From: Oreohelix idahoensis
Taxonomy: Eukaryota; Mollusca; Gastropoda; Stylommatophora; Oreohelicidae
NCBI GenBank assembly: GCA_024509875.1
Contig: JAMPIV010011329.1
Span: 379,501-443,500, forward strand
Reading direction: 5' to 3'
Length of the DNA stretch: 64,000 nt
Position numbers and translations under genes: made by a program. Shown one piece after another: positions 22,639 to 36,935 of this stretch; within the stretch, counting starts at the first letter, position 1, and the number at the start of each line of letters is the position of its first letter. The notes under the pieces are model-generated. The model did no database searches. It saw only the letters and a list, made by a program, of their open reading frames with translations, and was not told the DNA's origin.

Positions 22639-23392
22639 CAGTGTTGTCGACTTGAGTTGATGCTCACCTCATGTTCGACTTAGGCCATCACAGCAACTCA
22701 AGTCAATATTGTTACTTAGCATTTTCACTCAGGACTTGCCATTTTTGGAGAATCAGCTTTACCATTCTCATTCATAACGCAATAATTTGAAGAAACTAAA
22801 AATAGATAAAACATTCTCTGTTCTCACAGTTTGATCAAATGAAAGCAGCCAGAAAATAGAACACTAAAAGTAGAGATTATTATTTTCCATTATCATTTAT
22901 AGTGATTGATGTGATTGTTCAAATAAAAGTGACTGCTAATACAGGTCCATTTTATCTGGACAAGTATGTTTCAAAAACCAAGATTTTTCATCATTAAAAA
23001 AAATTGATGAAACTGCCAATGTGGTGCTCCCACATCAATTTTTACATTTCATTTTAAGTTTGAGGACACTTTTCTATCTGATGAACACTTTTATTGTACA
23101 ACATGTATTTTTTGCCATGGATTTTTTTCGTTATTTTGACCCAAAAAAAACGTATTATTTATTTGTTTTTATGAAAAATTTTGGATTTTCAGAACTTTTT
23201 AAATGTTGGAATTTTGGATGAACAGTTACAGACCTATATAAACAGGTTTAGATCAGAAATCAGACTCAACTTGGGACTCTATTTTAAAGCTGTTTATAAG
23301 GACTGAACTTGAGACTTGTACTTTTATACTTGTACTTAGAGACTTTAGACTCAACTTGAGACTTGTTAGGAAACACTTTAAAGACAACTCTG
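22639..23392. mobile_element. hAT-type MITE inside a LINE fragment
   Basis: Left end CAGTGTTGTCGACTTGAG; right end read inward CAGAGTTGTCTTTAAAG. The 8 bases on each side, CTGAAAAT (22631-22638) and GTGAAAAG (23393-23400), agree at 6 of 8 and fit a decayed hAT target duplication. Both correspond to the one ACGAAAAAG stretch of the LINE coding sequence it interrupts. Subterminal ACTTGAGTTG / CAACTCAAGT repeats are present. No transposase is coded. Confidence 0.72.
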
Positions 23393-23985
23393 GTGAAAAG
23401 GTGTGTAATAGTTTAGCCAGAGAATCACTTTAGAAACTGATTAGGCACCATGTAGTCTCCCAAAGTTCAGAAAAAGAAAATCTATGGAGATGTGAAATGC
23501 ATAGTTCTTCACGAAAGACAACTTATAGAACCCTTTGTGATAATAGCTGGTGTGCAGCAGGGATGCCTTTTATGACTGTTTCTCTTCCTGCTGACTCTAG
23601 GTTGGATTGTGAAATGCAGCATCAACCATCAGGAATGGAATTCATTGGACTCAGACGAAACAGTTCTATGATCTGGATTTTACCTATGAACTTTCTCTTT
23701 CTTTTCTAATACTGAAACCAGATGCAAGACAAACTGAGAATACTGGATGAGACGTTACAGCAGTTGGGTCTGCAGAAATAAGACAGAGTATGAAAATAAA
23801 TGTGGCAAAAAATTGCCAGATTACACCTGGAGAATCACTGCTACATTATGTGAGCTCATGCAGATACCTGGGCAGCACCATAAAGTTGAAGGAATGAACA
23901 ATGGCATCAAAATATGAATGCAGAACGCTGGTCGTGGATTTGGCTTTCACTGCATTGGGAAATCAGAAGAACGTAACACATTAAC
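23393..23985 (+). repeat. LINE family 1 fragment, continued
   Basis: Resumes the copy interrupted at 22630: AGCCAGAGAATCACTTTAGA, then GCAGCAGGGATGCCTTTTAT (the RQGC motif region), then CAGCAGTTGGGTCTGCAG and ACCTGGGCAGCACCATAAA. Heavily mutated. Confidence 0.7.
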
Positions 23986-24009
23986 TACCAAATTGAAAAA
24001 CACACTGTG

Positions 24010-25173
24010 GCGTAATTAAATTTTGTTATCATTTTCATTCTGTAGGTGTATGAGGGATTTAATCTGCAGTTTTCTTAATGTTTAACAGATTTTTATGAAT
24101 TATGTCATTTTGAAGATAAATGAACGTACTATTGCCTAAAGCTGATAAAAGGAAAGTTTACTTAATATGGTAGATATTATTAGTAGTATAAAATGATTGA
24201 CAGACAAAAATCATTTCAAATTTGTTTTCAAATTATCAACTTATGTTCAGATTGCTTGTTTCTAAGGTAAGTAATACCTTTCTCTTGGTGATTATCATGT
24301 AGTATATCCAATAACAACAAAAACAAGCCCAATAACTCACACACTGGCTAATATTTACACTATTAGTGACTTACATTATCACACCAATGCCACTTCTTAA
24401 AAAAATGTCAGAAATTTTGTCCCTATTTTCGCCCTGTAGGTGTTTGGAGAAATTAAGCTGAAGGTTTATTAATTTTAAACTGATTTTTATGAATTCTATA
24501 TCATTTTGAAGACAAATGAAGGTACTATTGCATCAAGCTGAAAAAGATATGTTTACTTAGTATGATAGATATTATCAATAATATAAAATGATTGAAAGAA
24601 AAAAAAAGCATGAAACTTTTTTTTAAATTATCAACGTATTTGCGTCTTGCTTGTTCCTGAGGCAGTTACTGTTTTTTTCTTGGTGATTATCATGTAGTAT
24701 ATCCAATGACAAGAAAAACAAGCCCAAGAGCACGCACATTGGATAATATTTACACTATAAGTAGCTTACATAATCACACCTACACCACTTCCAAAAAATC
24801 TCAGACATTTTGTTCCCATTTTCACCCTTTAGGTGTTTGGAGAAATTAAGCTGTAGTTTTCTTAATTTTTTACAGATTTTTATGAACTCTGTGATTTTGA
24901 AGGTAAATGAATGTACTATTGGATCAAGCTGAAAATGGTATGTTTACAAGGTATGGGGATATTATCAAAAATATAAAATGATAGGACAGAAAAAAATATC
25001 GTTTTTTTTTAAATTATCCACTTACCTTCAACTTGCTTGTTCCTAAGACAGTTCATGCCTTTTTTCTTGATTATTATCATGTAGTACCGTATATCCATTG
25101 AGAACAAAAACAAGCTCAAGAACACACACACTAGTTAATATTTACACTATTAATAACTTACATTATCACACCT
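24010..25173. repeat. ~394-bp tandem satellite-like array, three units
   Basis: The landmark GATTTTTATGAA recurs at about 24089, 24482 and 24876, a period of 393-394 bp. Each unit also carries TAGGTGT, GATTATCATGTAGTA, AAACAAGC and CATTATCACACC in the same order. Units differ by many substitutions. The third unit is split by LINE copy B and finishes at 28388-28430. Confidence 0.85.
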
Positions 25174-28100
25174 CACCCGTGTGTTACCGGGGCCCGAAAG
25201 GGGAGCAAAGAATAGTAACACTGTTCCCTGCCATGCATGTCGTAGAAAGCGACTAAGGAGGGTTGGGCATGGGGCTGGTTACCCCATCCTGTAAAAAATT
25301 TAAACCACAAAACCTTCAACAAACATGGACAAGTCAATTAAGGAAAATAAAACACAGCCATCCAAGACAGGGGAAGGTCCTCTTGCAGGGAGGCGTATGA
25401 TGCAACACAGAGAAAGCCGAAATGAGTCTGTGTTACTGACTAACCTTCTTTCTTATAGGAGAACTTCCAGATTTGGCACCTGGAATGTTCGGACATTAAA
25501 CGAACAAGGGAAAGTGGCACAAGTAGCAACAGATATGAGGGAATATAAAATCGAGGTTCCGGGAATGTGTGAAACAAAGTGGAAGGGGGTAGACAAGAAG
25601 AAACTCACCACAGGTGAATTGGTGCTGTCCTCAGAACATGAAGACGAAAGTTCACACCACAGTGAAGGGGTAGCTCTTATGTTATCTAAAGAAGCACAGA
25701 AAGCACTCATTGAATGGGAAGCTGTTGGACCCAGAATAATAACAGCTACTTTTAAAACAGCTAAAAAGAAAATAAATGTAAATGTCATCCGATGTTATGC
25801 ACCAACTAATGACAAAGAAGAGTCTGTGAAAGAAGCATTTTATACTAGACTACAGGAAATTATGGAAAAAGTAAAAAGAAGAGACATCACAATTTTGATG
25901 GGTGACATGAATGCAAAGATAGGTAGTCAACACCGGCTTTGAAGAAATCATGGGAAAATATGGGCTAGAAATAATGAATGAAAATGGGGAACTATTCTCA
26001 AACTTCTGTGCTTCAAATCAACTGGCTATAGGAGGAAGCATGTTTCCACATAAGAGAATACACAAGACAACATGGATATCACCAGACCATAGAACAGAAA
26101 ATCAGATTGATCATATATGCATAAACAAGAAGTTTAGATCATCATTGCAGGATGTAAAGGTATATAGAGGAGCAGATGTGGCATCAGATCACCACCTTCT
26201 GATAGCCAAAGTAAAAATGAAACTCAAGAGATATTCAACAATGCAAAATTATAGACAACAATTTAATGTAGGACATCTAAGAAACAAGACAAATTTGTGG
26301 TCACAATATCCAACAAATTCCAAGTGCTCCAACAGATGGAAGATGTAGAGAATACAGAAGACTATTGGCAGCAAATCAAAACTGTATGGAAGAGACATGT
26401 GAAGAAATACTGGGGAAAAGGGAACGACAACAAAAAGCATGGATAACAACAGAAACCATCAATAAGATAAAAGACAGAAAAAACAAGAAAGCAGATTTAA
26501 ACACAAGCAAAACCAGAAGTTCCAAAGCCAAGGCTCAAGAAGTGTACACAGAAGCAAACAAAGAAGTAAAAAGAAGTATCAAAAGAGACAAGAGGAAGTA
26601 TATTGAGGAGTTGGCAAGAGAGGCAGAAGATGCTGCAGCCAAAGGAAATATGAGAGAACTTTATAGCAGCACAAAGAAACTAACAGGGAAATACAAGCAA
26701 ACAAGTTGCCTCATAAAAGACAAGAATGGAAAACTGCTCAGCAATATACAAGAGCAAATGAAGAGGTGGACAGAATATTTTGAGGACCTTCTCAATAGAC
26801 CAGCTCCACAAAACCCCCCGGACATCCAGCCAGCAGAAGAAGAGCTACAAATTAACGGTGAAAGACCAACGAAGGAAGAAATAAAGAAAGCCATAAAGCT
26901 TCTAAGGGAAAAGCGTCTGGACCTGATGGCATTCCAGCAGAGGCAATCAAAGCAGATATCAACACGGCTACAGAGATGTTATATAAATTACTTGGTAAAG
27001 TCTGGGAAAGGGAAGAGATACCAGCAGAATGGAAGGAAGGAAATCTGGTTAAGTTGCCTAAGAAGGGAAATTTACAAGAGTGCACAAATTATAGAGGAAT
27101 AATGTTACTATCAGTGCCAGGAAAAGTATTAAACAGGATTATCCTTGAGAGATTAAAAGAGTCCATAGACAAGAAACTGAGAGATGAACAAGCAGGTTTT
27201 CGACAAAACAGATCATGTACAGACCAGATAGCCACTTTGAGAATAATAGTTGAACAAAGTCTGGAATGAAATTAACCACTATACATCGGATTTGTGGACT
27301 ACGAAAAGACATTTGACAGTGTAGACAGAGAATCACTTTGGAAATTGATGAGGCATTATGGAGTTCCCCTGAAGATCATTAATTTAATAAAGAAAACATA
27401 TGAAGACATGACATGCAGAGTTCTTCACGAAGGACAGCTTACAGAACCATTTGGGATAAGAACAGGAGTGCGACAGGGATGCCTCTTGTCTCCATTTCTT
27501 TTCTTACTAGCAATAGACTGGGTTATGAGATCATCGACAACACACAACAGAAATGGAATCCAGTGGACTCTGACTAAGCAGTTGGATGATCTGGATTTTG
27601 CTGACTTGGCTCTTCTGTCCCATAACCGTAATCAGATGCAGGACAAATTGAAAACACTCGATGAGAGGTCACAGCAATTGGGTCTGAAAATACACAGGGA
27701 AAAGACAAAAATAATGAGAATAAATGCAGGTGATGATAACAGGGTAGAACTTGAAGAAACACCAATACAAGATGTAGAATCGTACACATATCTTGGCAGC
27801 AATATAGACAAAGTTGGAGGGACAGACAGTGATATCAAACTAAGAATACAAAAAGCAAGAGGAGCTTTCATTGCATTGGGAAACATATGGAGATCAAGAG
27901 AAACCGGATCCAACACGAAAATAAGAATCTTCAACTCAAATGTGAAGTCAGTCCTATTGTATGGCTCTGAGACATGGAGAACAACAAAAACAACAACCAA
28001 AAAGCTACAGACTTTCATAAATGGGTGCTTGCATAGAACAGAGGGATTAAAATGGTATGACAAGGTTACCAACGTGGAACTGAGGACTAGAACTAGACAA

Positions 28101-28375
28101 GTGCCAGTGGAACAAGAGATAAGACGATGGCGATGGATAGGACACACACTGAGGAAAACTGATAGCATTACAAGGCAGTCCTTGTTTTGGAACCCCCAGG
28201 GCAAGAGAGGCAGAGGTAGACCAAGAAGCACATGGAAAAGAGAGCTGGAAACAGTGGTGAAAATGATGAAGAGAAAGTGGAAAGAACTTGAGATGATGGC
28301 ACGTGACAGGAGGACTTGGCATGTGTTTGTTGAAGGCCTATGCTCCTTTGGGAGTGGAGGGTTATGAATGAATGA
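25174..28375 (+). mobile_element. Full-length LINE family 1, copy B
   Basis: Same termini as copy A and visibly very similar to it. Flanked by ATTATCACACCT at 25162-25173 and 28376-28387, a 12-bp duplication of the satellite unit. The duplication could be 10 bp, because CT is shared with the element's start. Ends GAATGA like copy A. Confidence 0.92.
25325..28367 (+). pseudogene. LINE endonuclease-reverse transcriptase, copy B (several breaks)
   Basis: Same domain order as copy A. Lesions relative to A: a small deletion near 25925; a deletion near 26280; 4 bases lost at about 26908 (KLLRDGKASGPDG region); a TGG-to-TGA stop near 27268; and 3 bases lost near 27604, which turns FADDLALLSH into FADLALLSH and removes one catalytic Asp. 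It is therefore inactive even without the frameshifts. Fragments of open frame lie at 25325-25942, 25950-26348, 26365-27102, 26976-27269 and 27294-28367. Confidence 0.9.
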
Positions 28376-28584
28376 ATTATCACACCTACGCCACTTCCAA
28401 AAAATCTCAGAAATTTTGAATAAATAGCACCTTTGAGAAAACACAATCTATAACTTATTTACAGTATGTCAGTGTCTTTAGTGAGTTACAGATGAAGGGT
28501 CATGTGTAAGGTATAGCCTAAAACAGCTCTTTGGATGGAGATGGGGCGGGGCTTTTCGGGGCTATCGATGCAATAAAAATTTGT

Positions 28585-30293
28585 TCAGCCTCGTTTCGCA
28601 GGTGTTGAGCACACTACACAGTTCCTATCTTTGTCAGTGTGATCCACAATGTGCTTTGCACCCTCATATCTTTTAACTTTGTTTCCTATTAAAAATTTCC
28701 TACCTTGATTGTTGCCACTGGTGGCCACTAGATCAGGTGGAGTTATGGAGGCAGCCTTCTCTGTCAACTGATCAATCAATTTATCTTTGAAAATTTTCAG
28801 TGACACTGACTTCTCATTAGCATGACTGAGGGTGTATAATATATGGGCATTTGCCTGGGACACCTCTATAATCCAGTAGAAAATTTTCTTCCACCATTTT
28901 CTAGCTTTTCTTTGGAAATTGCCATAGTAAGCTACCATTTGATCATTGTGGTCACATCCATTCATGCAAAAATTGTACCGGTGTACTGGCTTGGGTTTTT
29001 TGACTAAGTTGTGACATCAAGTTGTGACTTGCACCATCTCAACTGATGTTTCAGTGAACACAACAATACTTGGTTTCTTTGCCTTTTTGTCTCGCCAAGC
29101 AACACATATCTGAGATCCATCACTATTTTTGTACCACCTGGCTTCTCGGTGCTGGATTGAGAGGGTCTTCAGTTGAAGGGGAAAGTTTTTTCTGTTGATG
29201 ATGACTGTGCCAGTATAATGAATGCCCCTACTCAACAGATAGGTTATCAGTGTATCCACAGTGTAGTATCTGTCAGCAAATACATGGTGGCCCTTCCCAA
29301 TTCCTTGAAGCAAGAAATCAAATACTTTCACCGCCTGACTTGTAGTGTCGTTAGAAAGTATATATGATGTATTTTTCCCAAATTATGTCAATACTGTGGC
29401 AGAATCACACATTCCAAAGGTATTAATGTGATACTTGCTGCATTGTACTGCTTGTGTTTCCAGCATCCATTATACCCAATAACCATTTCATCAATGGCTA
29501 AATTCTGAAATGGATAAAATGCATCCTGTAATTTCGCTACGAGCAAATTTAAAAAAGGCTCTATTTTATTCTTCCCTTCAGCATCTCCAACATTCATCAT
29601 TGTATCGTAAATTATTTCAAACCTAGATCTTGAAAACATATTACCATACCAGGGAGTATAATTATGTAGTGTCCGTGCCCAATAGTCTTTTACCAATGGC
29701 TTTTTATCTAAACCTATCGCAGTTGTTACTGCGAACAATTTCAAAAGCTCATAGTGACAGGTTTCCAAGCAGCAAATGAAGATCTTTTTGAAGGTGGGGG
29801 TTTTGAATACTTTATGTCAGCATATTCATTTATTACTATGACCAAAGAATGTAAAACATCTGGCGTTAGTAATGTAAGCCAGCAACCAAGCGCAGAGGAA
29901 GCTGCATCAAGATTTGCATGCAGACCTGGTTCACGAGTTGGAACAAAATAAAAACTTTTTGTTGTTTCACCCTCAGTCACTTGCTTCCATTGCTCTCTTT
30001 CTTTAGTTACAGTATTTCCTGCACTTTTGGTAACTCTAACCGAGGTTTTTGCTCTTTTGCGACCCACCCATGACCCAGGAATTCTAATATCTTTGCTATC
30101 ATCACTGCTTGAATTGTCACTACTACAGTTATCACTACTATAAAAATCACTATTTGAATCAATGTCCACATTGTTTTCACTGTCCTCATTCTTCGCTAGA
30201 TCTATCAATCAATTGCTGAAACAAGTTTCTAGCTTGTTCAGCAGTTAGACAAGGTGTACAAGCGTTTTTTGTGGCCCTATCACTCATTACCAT
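28585..30293 (-). pseudogene. piggyBac-type transposase (DDE_Tnp_1_7), broken
   Basis: On the - strand from MSDRATKNAC (30287), through an acidic Ser/Asp-rich N-terminus (DNCSSDNSSSDDSKD, about 30150-30080). The catalytic domain has NLAIDEMVIGYNG, HHVFADRYYTVDTL and CDHNDQMVAYY, which carry the piggyBac-family Asp residues. A C-terminal Cys-rich tail ends DRNCVVCSTPAKRG. Frameshifts near 30195, 29750, 29390 and 28990 break it. A further upstream frame at 30596-30375 has no known motif. TTAA-bounded termini could not be placed. Confidence 0.85.
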
Positions 30294-30599
30294 GGTAAAC
30301 AGTTTTACGATTTGGTAACTAACCTGAAACCTTTGATAAATATGAATATAATATCAATTTTCAGTGGCACAAATTTACCCATGCTTTTGGATGTTGTCTT
30401 CCGGTGATAAATTAAAATCTCGAACCAGATCGGAATGTTGTTTCAGTACATATTTCAATCGTTTTCTTACTAAACTTAGATTGCCGTTCTCAACGGCTCG
30501 CAGTCCAAATGTGTTTATTCTGTGCGACGCTGACAGCAGCTCGTGGTAGTTAATGTGTAAAAAATAATAATTTTCAACAAAAGTGTCAAAGCTCAACTA

Positions 30600-31030
30600 C
30601 TGAAACATGGAGAACAATTAAAACATCAATTAAGAAGTTACAGACTTACATAAATTAGTGCTTGCGCAGATAGGGAGGTATGACGAGATCATCAGTGTGG
30701 AAATGTTGAAAAGAACCAGATAAATATCAAAAGAACGAGATGTAAGGAGAAGAAGCTGGCATTGGATTGGACCCACACAGCATTAGAAGGCAGTCATTGA
30801 TCTAGAATTCCAAGGATAGATGCAAGAGAGGGGGGCCAAAACAACAAAACAACATGGAGAAGGTAATTAGAAATAGACACCAAGGGATAAAGAAGACATA
30901 GGAAGATCTTCAACTGTGTAACACTGGTCAGGCAGTAGAAGTCAGAGATGGTGCAGTACAGGAAGGCATTTGAAAGATTGTGCACCAGAGGGAGTTGAAG
31001 GGCAGTGATGGTGATGTAGTGCAATCATCA
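30600..31030 (+). repeat. LINE family 1, 3' fragment (old)
   Basis: Matches the last ~430 bases of family 1 with many changes: TGGAGAACAATTAAAACATC, GCATTGGATTGGACCCACAC, GGAAGGCATTTGAAAG. Confidence 0.7.
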
Positions 31031-31182
31031 GTTTTCTGGGCCACAAATCATAAACCAATGTGTTTAGTGGTTGCTACTCCTGCTGTGTTGGTTGAGTGTT
31101 GATTTGTGAAGAAGAACCAAATCCTGCTCGATTCTTTTTTTAAAATTATGTATCATGCCAGCTGGTGTAGGTGATCATCTCT

Positions 31183-31404
31183 CTACACAACTTCCTGTCC
31201 CCATTGCTGTTTACCAATTATGTTGTTGTATGGCAGCATTCTGAATGCATGATGCTTTTCCATGCATACAATATTTGAAATGCATGGACGCATATCTGGA
31301 GTCATCCTATTGTGACCACCAGATAAGCACAATGCTATATTATACAAATGTGGAGTTGAACCACTGTCTGTGAGGTTAATTACACCCTCAGTGACTCTTG
31401 ACAT
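31183..31404 (-). other. Unassigned short open frame, hAT-like wording
   Basis: A 73-codon frame reads GGHNRMTPDMRPCISNIV. The phrase TPDMR..ISNI resembles the end of ZBED-type hAT transposases (compare [11 protein letters not shown] at 35438-35656), but the rest does not match. I cannot assign it. Confidence 0.25.
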
Positions 31405-31434
31405 TATCCAGACACTTCCAGGGATTCCCCTGGA

Positions 31435-31598
31435 ATGATGCGATAGACAACAGAGGACAGTCCAAGAAATATAAGATGTACAAGATTCTCCACACTGAAA
31501 AATCTGGAATGTGCAGATGACATTGCACTACTCACACATTCACATCAACACATCCAAGAGAAAACAGATAGACTGAATAAGTATAGCCACAGGAAAAG
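31435..31598 (+). repeat. LINE family 2 fragment
   Basis: Equivalent to 33185-33345: GACAACAGAGGACAGTCCAA, GTGCAGATGACATTGCACTA (the catalytic Asp pair region), CACATCCAAGAGAAAACAG. Confidence 0.75.
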
Positions 31599-31599
31599 C

Positions 31600-32850
31600 C
31601 TAGATCTACAGTGTAGATAATACCAAGAAGTCTTCAACTTGGTATTGGCTGCAAAAGAGCAAAAAGCAAAAACAACATTTAAACGTAGATTAATTTTTAT
31701 GCGGTCAAGAGAGCAGACAAAAACGGTGGTTGGAGATAAGTCATCAGAGGCCATACATGTGTGAATCATTACAAAGAAGATCTCAAAAATTTTGATTAGT
31801 AATTAAATGCAGATATTGTAGTTCTAGGTACTTCAACACCTTGACAGATGGATCCTGATAGCCTACCATTTTGAAACACAGAGCGGATGCAAGTATTCAT
31901 ACAACCTGTGGAACAGTTGGCTTCTGTCTATGCTTCTATTTCAATAAACTGTTCAGTGTTTTGTTCATTTGTCAGACTCTGTCTCTTTTTCCTTCAGTCT
32001 TTCCTGTTGTCACAATGTCTTCCGGGTTTCCTTACCATACCCAAAGAAAATGGACTGCTCCCTTTGTGTCTGAGTAATTAGCTTCTTTTGTCACATCAGC
32101 CTCTGACAGAACATTCTCATTACTTTTTTCACATCAGCCTCTGACAGAACATTCTCATTACTCTTTTCAGCTGTCCTTGGTATTCTTAAAATGTCCCTGT
32201 AAAGTCATATCTTTCTAGTGCAGATCTTGATTGAAAACAAATAAACGTCTTTTTTGGAACTTTGCGCACTAGACGATGTTAGCATTTGCATTGGTGGGCA
32301 GTGACCAAACAGCCCTTTATTGCAGTGCATAATAAAACCATGTACACTTGGTTGATTCTATTCTCAGTTTTTGACGTGAGATAGGGGAGGCTGAAATATA
32401 AATTTATTATGTTTGCTATATGAGTTTAAAAATGTATGACAGAGAAAGAGATTAATTCCAAGTAAGGTAAGCTAAGTTTAACTACCTGTTTTGTTTTGTT
32501 TTTTTGCAAAAAAGGTTGGCTAAAAAGTCATTTTAGTTTTAAGTAGGGAAGAAAACTACTCTTGCACATACCATATTTCATTAGCATCTTGTAGAGTAGA
32601 AATTTGTGATAAGACTTTTAAGCTTACTTGGGTGAGTTAAAAAAAAGTAAAGTAGGAAATTAAAGAAAATTATAACTGAAGTTTCATCTACCTACACTAG
32701 CGACTTGCATTAGAGTTGATATCCTTTGAAGAGAAGGGGAGCCATGTAAATAAGTTGGACAAAATAAACAGATCCACCGACAAAATCATTCTGTACTCAA
32801 AAGAGCATTAACAATTATTACTGGATTATTGTATTTACAACCAGTAAAAT
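31600..32850. other. No gene; one 38-bp direct duplication
   Basis: The block CACATCAGCCTCTGACAGAA and its continuation occurs at 32092 and again at 32130, a 38-bp tandem duplication. Otherwise AT-rich with no recognised feature. Confidence 0.5.
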
Positions 32851-32854
32851 AGCA

Positions 32855-34075
32855 GGCAGGATAATTATCTAGAGAATTTCAAAAGCAGTAGACCATAAAC
32901 AGAGGAAAGAACAAGCTGATTATATATTCATCCTCAGAAACATTATAGAGCTGTGCTCAGAATGGCAGAGATAGCTATACATTAACTTTGTTGATTTTGA
33001 AACGGCTTTTGACAGCATACGCAGGGACAGCCTGTGAAAAATCTGAGGGCTTATGGAATTCGCGGCTGCATTGTTTCCATCATAAAAAGCCTCTGTGCTA
33101 ATTTACATGTAGTGTTGGGCAGAGCTGAAGTCAGGAGTACGACAGGGATGCCCCTTATCAACAACTTTATTTTTAACAGTCATAGACTGGATGATGTGCC
33201 AGACAACAGAGGACAGTCCAAGAGAAATAGGATGGACAACATTCTCCACACTGGAAGATCTGGAATGTGCAGATGACATTGCACTACTCACACATTCACA
33301 TCAACACATCCAAGAGAAAACAGATAGACTGAATAAGTATAGCCAACGTGTGGGTCTGAGCATCAGTCTACAGAAGACAGATGTCATGACACTCAATGTG
33401 GGTAGTCCTGAGCCCATAACAATAAAAAACCAAAAGCTAGAACAGACAGACACATTTACTTACCTAGGATGCATAGAAACACCAGACGGCGGAACAAGAC
33501 ATTAAAAACAGAATGAATAAAGCAAGAACAGCCTTTTCTAGTCTGAACAAAATCTGGAAGCCCTCTCAGTGCAGCACAAACACCAAATTAAGATTATATG
33601 AGAGCTGTGTACTTTCTGTGCTTCTTCTTTATGGTGTGGAATGCTGGAGAGTAACAGAGAAGGAAATGTCAAAATTTTCCTCTTTCCACACAATCCGCCT
33701 TAGGTGAATTCTCCAAATCCTTTGGCCGAATGCCATCACCAATCAAGAACTGTTTAATCGGAGCAGCCAAGAGTACATGCACACCATCATTGCTGGCAGA
33801 CGATGGAGTTGGGTTAACCACGTCCTGAGAAAGGACCTTGATGCCATCACAAGAACAACCATGCAATGGTCCCCTGAAGGAAAGCGAAAGAGAAACTGAC
33901 CAAAAACAAGTGGCGGAGAACTGTGGAGGCCGAGATGCAAACAGTGAACCAGAGCTGGAGCACTGCACAAAGGATGGCCACTTACCGAGCAAAGTGGAAG
34001 CAGTTTGTTGCTACCAGGCGTGATGACCACTGACTGCTTTGGCAGTAGTGTCTAAAGATCAAAGAGGAAGAAGAT
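32855..34075 (+). pseudogene. LINE family 2, 5'-truncated copy
   Basis: Starts within the reverse transcriptase (AGGCAGGATAATTATC) and runs to the 3' terminus GATCAAAGAGGAAGAAGA. Recognisable pieces are FVDFETAFDSIRRDSL, CADDIALLTHSHQHIQEK (first residue of the usual YADD changed), YLGCIETPDGGT and LLYGVECWRVTEKE. Several frameshifts and stops. Confidence 0.82.
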
Positions 34076-34138
34076 ATTTACAACTTACTGATCATGCTAA
34101 TTTACTGTGAGCTGTAGATATAATAATTTTTATGCACA

Positions 34139-34202
34139 GCTTCTCTGAGACCTGAAAATTATTTCAAGGGTTCCTCCAGGGTAAAGAGGTTGAGAAAGGC
34201 TG
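34139..34202. repeat. hAT right-end fragment
   Basis: Ends GGTTGAGAAAGGCTG, read outward CAGCCTTTCTCAACC, a common hAT terminus. No partner end was found. Confidence 0.4.
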
Positions 34203-34798
34203 ATATAGTGCTTCTGGTTTTTCATCATAACTTTATTAACATTGATTAAAAGCAGTCATTTACTGCATGTTACAATAGATAAACAAACAAAATAAACGGG
34301 AGAGACAGATTTAGTCATAGGGGCGGGACTAGAAGGAGAGTTTCCATTCATGTCTGCTGCTTGCACCTCCAGGCTTAATAAGGAGTAGTGAAGATTTACT
34401 TAAAGTCAGTTACCATGGCAAAAAAATATATGTTGTACAATAAGTGTTCATCAGATAAAAATGTGACCTCAAAAGGAAATGTAAACTTTGACGTGGGAGC
34501 ACCTCAGGGCTGTTTCATCAGTTTCTTTTCTTTTTTTTATGATGACCCCATAGGTTCGTCACTGCACTTAATCATTTGTGGTTTAATTAGTTCATTAGAA
34601 TGTAGGTCAAAATGCCACTGCATAGTAGCTTGTTCATGTAGAGAAGATATTTTTTAAATGTGCTCTCGACCTTATTCTGCAGACATGCTCCGAATAGTCA
34701 CACTTAGGGTTGATCGATTTTGGCATTTCATTCTTTCAGCCCAGATCTTGCCACCAGCAGCTTCTGTTATTTTGGACCACTGAAGATGTGTTTTAGAG

Positions 34799-35967
<1,169 letters not shown>

Positions 35968-36214
35968 TTTTAGAGGATTTATAGATTAAGGTTAAGAGTG
36001 CCTGCATGTTCAGCTACTGGAGTTACATCTGGATTGTGTGAACAAAGTAGTATCATTATTATAAATAAATTGTGTTCCCTGTGAAACATAGAGTTACAGT
36101 TGTATCTTTGCCACTGGTTTCTATTGTGGGTTGTCGACCCCCTGTGGATTTCTGTTATGGGCATATCTGGTTATATTTGTTGGTTGCTTCTGAGGATATG
36201 TCCTATCAGTGTAA

Positions 36215-36415
36215 TGTGACATCATCATCATCATTACTTTTAAGCTTCCTAAGGAGCATAAACCTTCATCATACCAAGCCTTTCTGTCCTGTGCCAAATG
36301 TTCTAGATTATTCCATGTCTGTTTAACCCCATTCACATATGCCTCCAGTTCTCTTCTTCATGTTATTTTTTCCTGTCTCCTTATCCTCTCATTTCCTAGG
36401 GTCTGTGAGGAAACA
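36215..36415 (-). repeat. LINE family 1, 3' fragment (antisense)
   Basis: Reverse complement of the family 1 3' end: CATACCAAGCCTTTCTGTCC, then CCAGTTCTCTTCTTCATG. Old and diverged. Confidence 0.6.
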
Positions 36416-36744
36416 AAGAATAGGACTACTGTTCCCTCATACATGTTATGAAAGGCAACTTTCATGAGGCTGTGCAAGGAGCTGTAAACCTCACTGATTA
36501 AAATAAATTTCTACAGGAGCATATTCTTTGACACAAGTTTCCTGCCGAGGTCCAGCTACAGTTGTGGCTCCTTACTCTGTAGGGAGTAGAACAAAAATGA
36601 TGATATTTCTCTTACCCTAAGGAATCGTAAAAGTTGATACATGACCAAATGTTGTAATTATGTGAGTTGTCATCCTTTTATCAACTTTTTAATAATATTA
36701 AGTTCTGGATGTAAAGTAAATTTGTGAACAGTTATTAATGATAA

Positions 36745-36935
36745 GAAATCATTCCTTGGTCTGGAGTCCCCAGAGTAAGAGAGGTAGAGAGAGACCAAAT
36801 AAGACATGGAGAAGAGAACTGGAAAGACAAAAGACATGGAAAGACCTTGAGCCAATGGCTCGATACAGGAAGGCTTGGCATGAGTTTGTTGAAGATCTAT
36901 GCTCTTTGTGGAGTTGAAAGGTCATGACTGATGTG
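36745..36935 (+). repeat. LINE family 1, 3' fragment
   Basis: Matches the last 190 bases of copies A and B (AAGAGAGGTAGAGAGAGACC, GCTTGGCATGAGTTTGTTG, TCTATGCTCTTTGTGGAG). It lies just upstream of the first GALNT coding exon. Confidence 0.75.
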
